DNA from: CAZXFA01 sp964640085
GTDB lineage: Bacteria > Actinomycetota > UBA4738 > HRBIN12
DNA: 64,000 bases
Assembly (NCBI GenBank): GCA_964640085.1
Contig: CAZXFA010000001.1
Location: 124,001-188,000 of the forward strand
Reading direction: 5' to 3'
The position numbers and the translations under genes are program-made. Of the stretch, positions 34,074-43,038 are shown in pieces. The first letter of the stretch is position 1. Every line of letters begins with the position of its first letter. The notes under the pieces were generated by a model. The model was not told the DNA's origin, searched no databases, and saw nothing but the letters and a program-made list of their open reading frames with translations.

Positions 34074-36155
34074 GTGGACCCGCTCGACGAGTTCCCCCGC
34101 CAGGCCGCGCGCACGCGCGGGTTCACACTCGGAGTGCCGCGCGCGTTCCGCGTCTCGCCCGACGGTGCCCGTATCTCCTTCTTGCGGACCCGCGCCGGCG
34201 ACGATCCCGTGTCGTGCCTCTGGGTGTTCGACCTCGAGGCCGCGAGCGAACGGCTGGTGTTCGACCCGCATTCGAGCGGAGACGGCGAGGAGGACATCAC
34301 CCCCGCCGAGCTCGCCCGGCGCGAACGGGCCCGCGAGCGCTCGAGCGGCGTCACCGCCTACGCGACCGATCGAGACGTGCGTCGGGCCGTGTTCGCGGTC
34401 TCGGGCCGCATGTTCCTCGCCGACCTCGCGGAGGGCACCACTCTGGAGCTCCCGGTGCCCGGTCCGCCCGACGACCCCCGGCTCGACCCCACAGGCCGGC
34501 GCGTGGCCTACGTCGTCGAAGGCGCTCTCCACGTGCTCGACGTCGACGGCGCGAACCGCGTGCTGGCCGCCGACGACGACCCGGATACGTTCTGGGGGCT
34601 CGCCGAGTTCAACGCCGCCGAGGAGTTCGGTCGGCTCCGAGGGCACTGGTGGTCCTCTGACGGCGAGCGCCTGGCCGTGACCCACGTAGACGAGCGCGAG
34701 GTCCCCGTGTGGCACATCTCGGACCCGACCGACCCGGCGGCGGAGCCGCGCCGCGTCCGCTACCCGGCCGCCGGGACCGCGAACGCGATCGTCACCCTCC
34801 ACGTGTTCGACCTGGCGAGCGGCGAGCGGATGCAGGTTCGGTGGGACCGTGAGACGTTCCCGTACCTCGCCCGCGTACTCTGGGAGGAGGGCGGTCCCCT
34901 CGCGCTCCTCGTGCTCACGCGGGACCAGGGTCGAGCGCAGCTCCTCGAGGTCGACGAGCGGACGGGCGAGACCACGCTGGTCAGGGAGGACGCCGACCTG
35001 CAGTGGATAGATCTGTACGACGACGCGCCCTCGCGCCTCGCGGACGGCCGCGTCGCCTCGGTCGTTGCCGACCGCGCCACCGATACCAACCGGCTGCGGA
35101 TCGACGGCGAGCCGGTCACCCCGCCGGGTCTCCAGGTTCGCGCGGTCCTCTCGGCGGACGACGGGGTGCTGTTCCGCGCCTCGGAGGAGCCCACCGAGAT
35201 CCATCTGTGGCGCTGGACGCCCGAGGACGGCACGGTCCGCCTGACCGAGGAGCCGGGGGTCCACGCCGGGACGCTGGGCGGTGACGTCCTGGTCCGGATC
35301 TCTGCGACGGCGGAGGAGCCCACGACGAGCGCCACGGTGACCCGGGGCGTGCGGCGGGTCGGGGCGATCGCGAACCTCGCCGAGACGCCGGTCGTCCGAC
35401 CGAGCCCCCGGTTGCTCTCGCTCGGCGAACGCGAGCTGCGCGCTGCCCTGTTCTTGCCGGACGGTCGCGAGCCCGCCGGACCGATCCCGGTCCTGCTGGA
35501 CCCGTACGGGGGCCCGCACGGCGCGCGGGTCCTGAAGGCGCTCGGGGCGCACGTCACGTCGCAGTGGTTCGCCGACCACGGGTTCGCGGTCCTGGTGGTC
35601 GACGGGCGAGGGGTCGACGGGCGTGGCCCGACCTGGGACCGGGAGATGCACCGGGACTTCACGATCGCGCTCGAGGATCAGATCGACGCCCTGCACGCCG
35701 CGGCGGAGCGATTCAGCTTCCTCGACCTGACGCGGGTGGGGATCCGGGGATGGTCGTTCGGCGGAGAGCTCGCCGCCTGGGCGATCCTCCGGAGGCCCGA
35801 CGTGTTCCACGCGGGCGTCGCGGGGGCTCCGGTCACCGACCAGCGCCTGTACGACACCGGGTACACGGAGCGATACCTCGGGCACCCGGACGACGAGCCC
35901 GAGGTCTACCGACGGAACTCGCTCCTGCCGGACGCCCCTGGGCTACGGCGCCCGCTCCTGCTGATCCACGGGCTGTCCGACGACAACGTGTTCGTCGCGC
36001 ACACGCTGAAGCTCTCGGCCTCGCTGTTCGAGGCGGGACGCCCCCACGAGTTGGTCGTCCTGCCGAACCTCACGCACCTATCGAGAGCGGAGGCCGTGAC
36101 CGAGAACGTCCTGCGGATCCAGCTCGACTTCCTTCGGCGAACGCTCACTCCCTGA
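34074..36155 (+). CDS. S9 family prolyl oligopeptidase (dipeptidyl peptidase IV-like)
   Basis: The 693-residue protein has an N-terminal beta-propeller of about 430 residues and a C-terminal alpha/beta-hydrolase domain. The catalytic triad is visible: Ser in GWSFGGELAAW, Asp in GLSDDNVF, His in LTHLSR. DPYGGPHGARV lies in the oxyanion region, and an NAAEEFGR motif in the propeller corresponds to the double-Glu anchor of DPP IV enzymes. No signal peptide is seen, so it is probably a cytoplasmic peptidase. It starts 5 bp after recR. Confidence 0.9.
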   Translation: MDPLDEFPRQAARTRGFTLGVPRAFRVSPDGARISFLRTRAGDDPVSCLWVFDLEAASERLVFDPHSSGDGEEDITPAELARRERARERSSGVTAYATDRDVRRAVFAVSGRMFLADLAEGTTLELPVPGPPDDPRLDPTGRRVAYVVEGALHVLDVDGANRVLAADDDPDTFWGLAEFNAAEEFGRLRGHWWSSDGERLAVTHVDEREVPVWHISDPTDPAAEPRRVRYPAAGTANAIVTLHVFDLASGERMQVRWDRETFPYLARVLWEEGGPLALLVLTRDQGRAQLLEVDERTGETTLVREDADLQWIDLYDDAPSRLADGRVASVVADRATDTNRLRIDGEPVTPPGLQVRAVLSADDGVLFRASEEPTEIHLWRWTPEDGTVRLTEEPGVHAGTLGGDVLVRISATAEEPTTSATVTRGVRRVGAIANLAETPVVRPSPRLLSLGERELRAALFLPDGREPAGPIPVLLDPYGGPHGARVLKALGAHVTSQWFADHGFAVLVVDGRGVDGRGPTWDREMHRDFTIALEDQIDALHAAAERFSFLDLTRVGIRGWSFGGELAAWAILRRPDVFHAGVAGAPVTDQRLYDTGYTERYLGHPDDEPEVYRRNSLLPDAPGLRRPLLLIHGLSDDNVFVAHTLKLSASLFEAGRPHELVVLPNLTHLSRAEAVTENVLRIQLDFLRRTLTP

Positions 36156-36184
36156 CGCCTCCCGGTTCGCGGGGGGCCCGCTGC

Positions 36185-36190
36185 TACGCT
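36185..36190 (+). promoter_or_regulatory. -10 box of lysC (leaderless)
   Basis: TACGCT ends 6 nt before the lysC ATG and there is no ribosome binding site between them. Confidence 0.4.
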
Positions 36191-36196
36191 GCTCGC

Positions 36197-37435
36197 ATGC
36201 CGATCGTGGTGCAGAAGTACGGAGGGACCTCGGTCGCGGACCCGGCGAGGATCCAGGGTGTGGCCGACCGCATCGTCCGGAGTCGGGAGGCCGGGAACGA
36301 CGTCGTGGTGGTCGTCTCGGCGATGGGTCACTCCACCGACGAGCTCCTCGCGATGGCCACCGAGATCACGTCGATCCCTGAGCCCCGCGAGCTCGACATG
36401 CTGCTCACGGCGGGCGAGCGGATCGCGATGTCGCTGCTGGCGATCGCGGTGAACGCGCGCGGCTGTCGCGCCGCCTCCTACACCGGCTCGCAGGCGGGGA
36501 TCATCACCGACACCCAGCACGGGAAGGCCAAGATCGTCGAGATCCGACCGGGTCGGATCAAGGAGTCCCTGACCTCGGGGAACGTGGTGATCCTCGCTGG
36601 GTTCCAGGGGCTGTCCACGAACTACGACATCACCACGCTGGGCCGTGGCGGCTCGGATATGACGGCGGTGGCCATGGCGGCGGCGCTCGGCGCGCACGTG
36701 TGTGAGATCTACACCGACGTGGAGGGGGTGTACTCGGCCGATCCGCGGCTCGAGCCGCGCGCGCGCAAGATCGACAGCATCTCCTACGAGGAGATGCTCG
36801 AGCTCGCGGCGGCAGGCGCGAGGGTCCTGCAGCTGCGATCGGTGGAGTACGCTCGCAACAACGGTGTTCGGATCCACGTGCGGCACGCGCACTCGGATGC
36901 ACCGGGCACGTGGGTGATCGAGGAGGGCGAGGCCGGGTTGGAGCAGGTCCTGATCCGCGGGGTCGCGTTGGACGGCGACGAGGCCAAGGTCACGATCGAC
37001 GAGGTCCCCGACCGGCCGGGCATCGCCGCGAGCATCTTCAAGGCGATCGCGGCCGAGGGCATCAACGTCGACATGATCGTCCAGAACGTGTCGCACGACG
37101 GCCGGACCGACCTCTCGTTCACCGTGCCGAGGGAGGATCTGGCCAGACTGGACGCGGCCCTGGGCAGCGTCGTGAACGACATCGGGGCGGGCCGCTACTC
37201 GACCGACGACGGCATCGCCAAGCTCTCGCTGGTCGGTGCCGGGATGAAGAGCTCGCCGGGCGTGGCGGCGGACATGTTCGACGCGCTCGCGGCCGAGGGC
37301 ATCAACATCGAGATGATCTCCACGTCCTCGATCCGGATCTCGTGCGTGGTCCGTGCGCACGACGCCGAGCGCGCGGTCCGGGCCGTGCACCAGCGATTCG
37401 GCCTGGAGGGCCCGGTCCTCGACGGCGAAGCGTGA
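36197..37435 (+). CDS. lysC: Aspartate kinase
   Basis: The 412-residue enzyme makes aspartyl phosphate, the first step to lysine, threonine, methionine and diaminopimelate. VVQKYGGTSVAD, the GRGGSDMTAVA nucleotide loop and YTDVEGVYSADPR are conserved. Two ACT domains near residues 265-340 and 345-412 (VPDRPGIAASIF, SSPGVAADMF) form the allosteric site. An internal start for a separate beta subunit, known in some actinobacteria, could exist but is not marked by a clear ribosome binding site. asd lies one gene downstream. Confidence 0.96.
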   Translation: MPIVVQKYGGTSVADPARIQGVADRIVRSREAGNDVVVVVSAMGHSTDELLAMATEITSIPEPRELDMLLTAGERIAMSLLAIAVNARGCRAASYTGSQAGIITDTQHGKAKIVEIRPGRIKESLTSGNVVILAGFQGLSTNYDITTLGRGGSDMTAVAMAAALGAHVCEIYTDVEGVYSADPRLEPRARKIDSISYEEMLELAAAGARVLQLRSVEYARNNGVRIHVRHAHSDAPGTWVIEEGEAGLEQVLIRGVALDGDEAKVTIDEVPDRPGIAASIFKAIAAEGINVDMIVQNVSHDGRTDLSFTVPREDLARLDAALGSVVNDIGAGRYSTDDGIAKLSLVGAGMKSSPGVAADMFDALAAEGINIEMISTSSIRISCVVRAHDAERAVRAVHQRFGLEGPVLDGEA

Positions 37436-37448
37436 GTCCGGGGTCGCG

Positions 37449-38135
37449 ATGGTCGTCTGTCCCAGCTGCCGTCACGTGAACCCGGAGGACACCGAGCGCT
37501 GCCTCCGCTGCGGCTCTTCGCTCGAGCCGGGCGCCGCGACCTACCCGCCGGTCCGGCGGAGCGAGGGGGAGCGTCCGCCCATCGAGATCGTCCCCCCGCC
37601 CCCGCCCTCGCGGTGGCGGGCCCCGCTGATCGTCGGCGGCCTGATCGCCGCGATTGTGGCCGGGGGCGTGCTCTGGCTGGTGCGCCCGGATCCGTGCGCG
37701 GGCACGAACTTCGAGTCGGAGAACTTCGGGTACTGCGTCCTGGTGCCCGAGGGTTGGGAGGCCGGGCCGGCGAGGTTCGGTGCCGAGGTGACGCTCGATC
37801 AGTTCGCCCCACCGGCAGAGTCCGCCACGGTGGTGGTCGAGGCCGTCGATCTGGAGTCGGGAACCGAGCTCGAGGAGTGGTCGGAGTTCGTCCGGCAGCG
37901 CGACGAGGAGGCCGGGCTCACGCCGGGCCCCGCAAGCTCGGCCTCCCTCGATGGGGCGAAGGCGTTGCAGTGGGACCTGACCGTGGAAGCGGAGGGGCGA
38001 ACCTTCCGGATGCGCGAGGTGGTCGCGGTCCGCGCCGACGTCGGCTGGCGGGTCACCCTGAACGATGCCTCCGATGGGTTCCCCACCACGGCGGCGGTCT
38101 TCGAGGACATGCTCGAGTCCTGGCAGTTCCGCTGA
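37449..38135 (+). CDS. Zinc-ribbon membrane protein with extracytoplasmic PsbP-like domain
   Basis: The 228-residue protein begins with a zinc ribbon (CPSCRHVNPEDTERCLRCG). A proline-rich stretch and one membrane helix (LIVGGLIAAIVAGGVLWLV, about 60-80) come next. An outer domain of about 140 residues follows (FGYCVLVPEGWE ... FEDMLESWQF), resembling the PsbP/Mog1-like fold of actinobacterial lipoproteins. Function is unknown. It lies 13 bp after lysC and before asd, so it may be co-transcribed with the amino acid genes. Confidence 0.75.
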   Translation: MVVCPSCRHVNPEDTERCLRCGSSLEPGAATYPPVRRSEGERPPIEIVPPPPPSRWRAPLIVGGLIAAIVAGGVLWLVRPDPCAGTNFESENFGYCVLVPEGWEAGPARFGAEVTLDQFAPPAESATVVVEAVDLESGTELEEWSEFVRQRDEEAGLTPGPASSASLDGAKALQWDLTVEAEGRTFRMREVVAVRADVGWRVTLNDASDGFPTTAAVFEDMLESWQFR

Positions 38136-38158
38136 GCCGACCCGAGCGGCTCCGCCGG

Positions 38159-38164
38159 TACCAT
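38159..38164 (+). promoter_or_regulatory. -10 box of asd (leaderless)
   Basis: TACCAT ends 9 nt before the asd ATG, giving asd its own leaderless promoter in addition to any read-through from lysC. Confidence 0.4.
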
Positions 38165-38173
38165 GGACGGACG

Positions 38174-39202
38174 ATGCGGGTCGCCGTCGTGGGAGCCACC
38201 GGGGCGGTCGGCCGGAACATGGTCCGCATCCTGGAGGAGCGTGACTTCCCGGTCGACGAGCTGATCCCGCTCGCCAGCGAGCGGAGCGCCGGCACACGCT
38301 TCCCGTTCCGCGGAACGGAGCACACGGTGGAGGTGCTCTCGCTCGAGGCGCTCCGTGGGGTGGACGTGGCGTTGTCGTCGTGCGGCAGCTCGGTCGCCAC
38401 CACCTGGGTCCCGGCCGCCGCCGAGTCCGGCACGATCTGCATCGACAACTCCAGCGCGTTCCGGATGGAGCCGTGGGCTCGGCTGGTGATCCCCGAGGTG
38501 AACCCGCGGGCGCTGCAGGATGGCGCCAAGGTCTTCTCCGTCCCCAACTGCACCATCATCACCACGTTGATGGCCGTCGCCCCGCTGCACCGCGCGGCGG
38601 GGCTGCGCTCGCTGGTCGTGAGCTCGTACCAGTCGGTCTCGGGCGCGGGGCAGAAGGGCGTGCGAGAGCTGGCCGAGCAGGTCGAGAAGCTCCACGGGAT
38701 GGAGGAGGAGCTCGGGCGTCCCGACCCGGCGGCGCTGCCCACCGGCGAGGTGTTCGGCAAGACGATCGCCTACAACGTGGTGGCCAGGATCGACGTGTTC
38801 GACGAGGACAGCGGGTTCACGTTGGAGGAGATCAAGATGCAACGGGAGGCCAAGCGGATCCTCTCGATGCCCGACCTCGAGGTCTCGGCCACCTGCGTCC
38901 GGGTCCCGGTCCCCGTGGGGCACAGCGTGAGCGTCCACGCGACCTTCGAGCGCCCGATCTCGGTCGCCGAGGCGCGCGAGGCGATCGCTTCGGCCCCGGG
39001 GTTGCAGCTCCGCGACGACCCGGCGGGCGGTGTGTATCCGAGCCCCCTCGAGGCCGCCGGGATCGACGACGTGCTCGTCGGGCGGATCCGGCAGCCCGAG
39101 AGGCACGAGGACGCGCTCCTGCTGTTCGCCTGCGGGGACAACCTGCGGAAGGGCGCGGCGCTCAACGCGGTCCAGATCGCCGAACGCCTCCTGTCGGCGT
39201 GA
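38174..39202 (+). CDS. asd: Aspartate-semialdehyde dehydrogenase
   Basis: The 342-residue NADPH enzyme reduces aspartyl phosphate. VVGATGAVGRNM binds the cofactor, NSSAFRM and VPNCTIITT contain the active-site cysteine, and SVSGAGQKGV and PVGHSVSVHA are conserved. Length is usual. The stop overlaps the HIT gene start by 4 bp. Confidence 0.96.
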   Translation: MRVAVVGATGAVGRNMVRILEERDFPVDELIPLASERSAGTRFPFRGTEHTVEVLSLEALRGVDVALSSCGSSVATTWVPAAAESGTICIDNSSAFRMEPWARLVIPEVNPRALQDGAKVFSVPNCTIITTLMAVAPLHRAAGLRSLVVSSYQSVSGAGQKGVRELAEQVEKLHGMEEELGRPDPAALPTGEVFGKTIAYNVVARIDVFDEDSGFTLEEIKMQREAKRILSMPDLEVSATCVRVPVPVGHSVSVHATFERPISVAEAREAIASAPGLQLRDDPAGGVYPSPLEAAGIDDVLVGRIRQPERHEDALLLFACGDNLRKGAALNAVQIAERLLSA

Positions 39203-39588
39203 GCTCCGCCTGCGTCTTCTGCTCGATCGCGGCGAGGGATGCCCCCGCCGAGCGCGTGTTCGACGACGAGCGCACGGTGGCGTTCCTCGACATCCACCCC
39301 GCCGGCGTGGGTCACACGTTAGTGGTGCCGAGGACCCACGCCGGGACCGTGTTCGATGTGAGCCCCGAGGACTGGGATGCGGTCTGGCACACGACGCGTC
39401 GGCTCGCACTCGCGATCCGCGAGGCGTTCTCGCCCGAAGGGCTCTCCGTGCGTCAGGCCAACGGGCGGCTCGGCGGGCAGGAGATCATGCACCTGCATAC
39501 CCACCTGATCCCGCGGTACGCGGGCGCCGGACCGGACGTCGGGAGCCTGGCCCACGTCGCGGCGAGACTCCGTTCGGTCATTCGGTGA
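39199..39588 (+). CDS. HIT-family nucleotide hydrolase/transferase
   Basis: The 129-residue protein carries the histidine triad MHLHTHLIPR and the N-terminal CVFCSIAARDAPAE typical of bacterial HinT/HIT proteins, which hydrolyse adenosine phosphoramidates or related nucleotides. The GTG overlaps the asd stop, implying coupling. It runs 11 bp into the convergent acetyltransferase gene. Confidence 0.9.
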   Translation: MSSACVFCSIAARDAPAERVFDDERTVAFLDIHPAGVGHTLVVPRTHAGTVFDVSPEDWDAVWHTTRRLALAIREAFSPEGLSVRQANGRLGGQEIMHLHTHLIPRYAGAGPDVGSLAHVAARLRSVIR

Positions 39589-40063
39589 AGCCGGCCTTGC
39601 CCCAGCTCGGGTCGAGGAGCTTGACGAACCACTTCCCGTTGTCGGTCCAGCCGGATCGTTCGTAGAACGCGTGAGCCTCCGACCGCCACCCGGCGGTCTC
39701 CAGGGACATCCGGAAGCACCCTCGTCCTCGGGCCAGCTCCTCGGCGCGCTCGAGCAGGGCCCACCCGAGACCCCTGCTCCGCAGCGACTCGGTTACGACC
39801 AGGTCGTTCACCCACGCCTGCGGTCGGGGGTGCCCGAGCCGCTGGCGGAACTCCATGTCGAGGAAGGCGACCACGCGGCCGGCGGGGTTCTCGACGACGA
39901 GCGTGCGGGACTCGCGGAGGGCAAGGTGACCGCCGAAGCGGATCACGAACGACGGGTTGGTGGTCGCCGAGGGGGAGACGTCGCGGCCGAGCTCGACCAG
40001 CAAGCCGGCGACCGCCGGCCAGTCTTCGACCCGTGCCTCCCGGATCGCGTATCCCGCCTCCAT
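39578..40063 (-). CDS. GNAT-family acetyltransferase
   Basis: The 161-residue single-domain protein has VNDLVVTESLRSRGLGWALLERAEELA as the acetyl-CoA-binding core and HAFYERSGW near the end. The substrate is unknown. It lies 3 bp downstream of the Eis-like gene, so two acetyltransferases share the transcript. Confidence 0.87.
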   Translation of the reverse strand: MEAGYAIREARVEDWPAVAGLLVELGRDVSPSATTNPSFVIRFGGHLALRESRTLVVENPAGRVVAFLDMEFRQRLGHPRPQAWVNDLVVTESLRSRGLGWALLERAEELARGRGCFRMSLETAGWRSEAHAFYERSGWTDNGKWFVKLLDPSWGKAGFTE

Positions 40064-40066
40064 CGC

Positions 40067-41263
40067 TCAGAAGAAGTCGAGCATGAACGGTGGCGGTCCG
40101 GCGAACAGGCGGGCGAGGAACGGGACCGCGGGGTCGTCGGCCTCGAGCAGCCCGAGGCGTGCCGCGGCGAACGGCGACAGGTGCCCGCTGAACATCGCGG
40201 CGAGCGCTCCGACGCCCAACGGGCGGACCCGGGCGCCTTCCGCAGGCTCGACGTGGATCACGCCATCCTCGGCGATCACCCGCCAGGGCCCCCGGTTCTG
40301 AGGGAGCAGCCCGTCCTCCACCGCGAGGATCGTCTCGCCCGTAGCCGGCGGATACCCCCGCTCGCGGAGGGCCGCCGGCACGTCGAGGAGCCGCAGCATC
40401 CAGCGGAACGACCAGACGGGCCGCACCCGCTGCTCCTCGACGATCATCGCCAGCGGCTCGGCCGGCGGCCCCGGGAACCGCACGGCCTGCCCGAGCCCGC
40501 GGAACCCGCGGAGGTAGGCGAGCTGCGCGGCGTATGCCTCGATCGTGGTGGCGACCAGGTGGCGGCACCTCAGCCCGAACGTGGAGTCCAGATCCCCCTG
40601 GATCCGCTCGGTCACGAACGAGACGTAGCCCTCCACGCGGCCGTCCGAGCCGACCGTGACGACGGCGCGGTGGGGCTCGTCGGGCGTGCGCCGGCCCAGG
40701 ATCCGCTCGGGCCACCACTGGGGGTCGTCCGAGTCGATCGGGCCGGTGCACCCGGCCATCGCGCGCCGGTAGCAGGCCCGGACGCCGTCGAGGTCGGAGG
40801 GCGGGTCGTACTCCCGGACCTGCAGCCGCCCGCCAGCGCCGCGCGGGAGGTCGTCGAGTCGCACCTCGTGTCGGGTGAGCGTACCCGCCAGCTCGTAGCC
40901 GAGCCCGCGGTAGGGGCGGAGCGTGGCCGGGTACAGCGCGCTGACCGGGATCCCCCGTTCCGCGGCCTCGTGCAGGAGCCGGCTCACTGTTCCCGTGGCC
41001 AGGCCGGCGCCCCGGTGCTCGGGGAGCGTGGCCACGCCCCAGATCCCGCTCATCGAGAGCTCGCGCCCGCCGAACCACTGCCGGTACTCGCGCTCGGCCG
41101 CGGTGGCGAGCACCCGATCGCCGTCGAACGCGCAGCGGAACCGATCCAGCGGCAGGGTCGGCGCCTGGTGCTCGAGGAACGAGGGCGACAGGTCCAGCGC
41201 GACCCGCATCACCTCCGCGACCTGCGCGCGGTGCTCCTCCCCCGGGATCCCGATGTCGGTCAT
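40067..41263 (-). CDS. Eis-like N-acetyltransferase
   Basis: The 398-residue protein has the Eis layout: an N-terminal GNAT fold with GVATLPEHRGAGLATGTVSRLL and LYPATLRPYRGLGYELAG, a second GNAT-like region, and a C-terminal SCP-like domain ending in a free Phe. In Mycobacterium the free C-terminal carboxylate takes part in catalysis and the enzyme acetylates aminoglycosides and proteins. Whether this one acts on antibiotics is not readable. The ATG overlaps the MazG-like stop by 4 bp. Confidence 0.88.
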   Translation of the reverse strand: MTDIGIPGEEHRAQVAEVMRVALDLSPSFLEHQAPTLPLDRFRCAFDGDRVLATAAEREYRQWFGGRELSMSGIWGVATLPEHRGAGLATGTVSRLLHEAAERGIPVSALYPATLRPYRGLGYELAGTLTRHEVRLDDLPRGAGGRLQVREYDPPSDLDGVRACYRRAMAGCTGPIDSDDPQWWPERILGRRTPDEPHRAVVTVGSDGRVEGYVSFVTERIQGDLDSTFGLRCRHLVATTIEAYAAQLAYLRGFRGLGQAVRFPGPPAEPLAMIVEEQRVRPVWSFRWMLRLLDVPAALRERGYPPATGETILAVEDGLLPQNRGPWRVIAEDGVIHVEPAEGARVRPLGVGALAAMFSGHLSPFAAARLGLLEADDPAVPFLARLFAGPPPFMLDFF

Positions 41264-41550
41264 CGGACGAAGTCGCAGACGCAGGGCGAGGCCCCGCACT
41301 TCGGACAGCCATCCGCGTACCTGGCCGCCGCCTCCTCGAGATCGACGCCGGCGAGGTTCGCGAGCGACGCTAGCCAGGCCAGCACGTCCGAGAACTCGTG
41401 CTCGAGCTCGTCCCGCTGGCCCCGACGGAGCGCCCTCGCGAGCTCGCCCACCTCCTCGGTGAGCCACCGGAAGGTGGCGTCGCGCCCCCGTTTAGCGTCG
41501 CGCTGGTAGTAGGTGCGGCGCAGCGTCTGCTGGAGGTCCCCTATCTCCAT
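41260..41550 (-). CDS. MazG-like nucleotide pyrophosphohydrolase with C-terminal zinc site
   Basis: The 96-residue protein has the MazG helical core with EEVGELARAL (EExxE) and EFSDVLAWL (ExxD) magnesium ligands, so it likely hydrolyses a nucleoside triphosphate to the monophosphate. A C-terminal CPKCGASPCVC tail suggests a bound zinc. The start codon overlaps the end of the MFS gene by one base. Confidence 0.82.
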   Translation of the reverse strand: MEIGDLQQTLRRTYYQRDAKRGRDATFRWLTEEVGELARALRRGQRDELEHEFSDVLAWLASLANLAGVDLEEAAARYADGCPKCGASPCVCDFVR

Positions 41551-42938
41551 CAGGTCGCCGAGTCTACCGGCCGGCCCTCGGGGATCCGCCCCGCCATCGC
41601 GAGGAGCACCAGTGTGGTGGCGATCGCGATGCCGAAGACGCCGGTGAGCCCCGCCGCCAAGGACGCCTCCGCCGCCTCGGCGAGCGCGATCGACGCGCCG
41701 CCGAGCCCGGCTCCGAACGCGACGCCGAGCGTGTCCATCAGCAGCGTGGCGGACAGCTCGCCGGCCTCCTCGCCCTCGGGCGAGGCGTTCATCACCGAGA
41801 GCGGGATCGTGGGGAAGGCGATCCCCATGCCCACGCCGGCGACGGTCCAGCCGAGGTAGGGAACCGCGAGGGGCACGGCCTCCGACAGACCGGTGAACGC
41901 CGTGAGCGTCCCCGCCAGGACCAGCCAGCCCCCGATCCGGACGAGCCGGGGGAGCCCCATCCGAGCCGCGGCCCCGGACTGCCACCAACTACCGACCGAC
42001 CAGGCCACGGTCACGAGCGTGATCACGATCCCGGCCTCGGCCACCGTGCGACCCCGGACGTCGGTGAGCATCAGCGGGAGGAACGCGTCCACCGCGAGGA
42101 ACGCCGCCGACAGCAGGAACGCGGCCGCGGCCGCGGCCGGCAGGCCCGCCCGCGCGGTGAGCGTTCCCCGGGGGACGATCCGCGTGAGCGCGGGGGCGGC
42201 GGCAGCCAGCCCCACGACGATCAGCGGTGGGGTCCAGATCGAGAGCTCGGTGAGCCCGGCGAGCATGGCCCCGGCGCCGACCGCGAGGACCACCGGCCAC
42301 AGCAGGGACATCCGGGCGGTGGGATCGCTCGCGACCCTGGGGAGCGCGGTGAACGTGAGGCCCGCCGCCACGAACATCAGCGGGATCGGGACCGCGAACG
42401 CCCAGCGCCACCCGACCGTGCTCGCGAACACGGCGCCCACCGGCGGACCGAGCAGACCGGGGAGCACCCACATCGCCGCCAGGAGCGCGAGCACCCGTGG
42501 GCGGACATCCTCGGGATAGGTCTTGGCCACCGTCCCCAGCGACACGGCGTAGATCCCACCACCGCCCGCGCCCTGGATCAGCCGGGCCAGGACGAGCACG
42601 AGCATCGACGGCGCGAGCGCGGCGAGCGTGAGCCCGCTCGCGTACACCACCAGCGTCGTCGCGAGCAGGCGACGTGACCCGAACCGGTCCGCCGCGTGAC
42701 CGGCGATCGGGATCGAGGCGAACAGCCCCAGCCCCGCGGCGCTGAACGTCCACCCGTACAGGTGGAGGTCGCCCAGGTCGCGGCGGACCGCCGGCATCAC
42801 GGTGGCCACGATCAGGACCTCCATCGCGACGAGCATCTCCAGGAGCAGGAGGCCGGCCGTCAGGCGCCCGCGGGCGCCGCGGAACACCGCTCGCCACGGC
42901 ACCGGCGTGCCCGCCGGCCGTTCGGAGGTCGTCGCCAT
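41550..42938 (-). CDS. Major facilitator superfamily exporter
   Basis: The 462-residue integral membrane protein has about 14 hydrophobic segments, an early GWTFSAAGLGLFASIPIAGHAADRFGSRR loop (motif A-like), and ARLIQGAGGGGIYA in helix 4 (motif C region). This fits DHA2-type multidrug exporters. The ATG at MATTSERPAG was chosen because upstream codons lack membrane-protein character and run into the divergent promoter region. It heads a minus-strand unit with the MazG-like and acetyltransferase genes. Confidence 0.9.
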   Translation of the reverse strand: MATTSERPAGTPVPWRAVFRGARGRLTAGLLLLEMLVAMEVLIVATVMPAVRRDLGDLHLYGWTFSAAGLGLFASIPIAGHAADRFGSRRLLATTLVVYASGLTLAALAPSMLVLVLARLIQGAGGGGIYAVSLGTVAKTYPEDVRPRVLALLAAMWVLPGLLGPPVGAVFASTVGWRWAFAVPIPLMFVAAGLTFTALPRVASDPTARMSLLWPVVLAVGAGAMLAGLTELSIWTPPLIVVGLAAAAPALTRIVPRGTLTARAGLPAAAAAAFLLSAAFLAVDAFLPLMLTDVRGRTVAEAGIVITLVTVAWSVGSWWQSGAAARMGLPRLVRIGGWLVLAGTLTAFTGLSEAVPLAVPYLGWTVAGVGMGIAFPTIPLSVMNASPEGEEAGELSATLLMDTLGVAFGAGLGGASIALAEAAEASLAAGLTGVFGIAIATTLVLLAMAGRIPEGRPVDSAT

Positions 42939-43002
42939 CGCCGGGAAGCCTACGAGCCCCGGGCGGCGGGACACGTGCCGCGGGTCACCTCTCAGAGGGG
43001 AC

Positions 43003-43031
43003 TTGTCTACCGAGCGGTAGAGAGGCATAAT
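43003..43031 (+). promoter_or_regulatory. Promoter of the acyl-CoA reductase operon
   Basis: TTGTCT at 43003-43008 and CATAAT at 43026-43031 are separated by exactly 17 bp. The -10 box ends 7 nt before the ATG, so the mRNA should be leaderless. It is the clearest sigma-70-type promoter of a protein gene in the window. Confidence 0.65.
43006..43021. promoter_or_regulatory. Putative TetR operator
   Basis: A perfect inverted repeat, TCTACCGAGCGGTAGA (7-bp arms, 2-bp centre), overlaps the -35 box and spacer of the operon promoter. A weaker copy, TCTGCCGGATGGTAGA, covers 43031-43046 across the start codon, 25 bp further on. The operon's last gene is a TetR regulator and is the natural candidate ligand. 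Confidence 0.6.
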
Positions 43032-43038
43032 CTGCCGG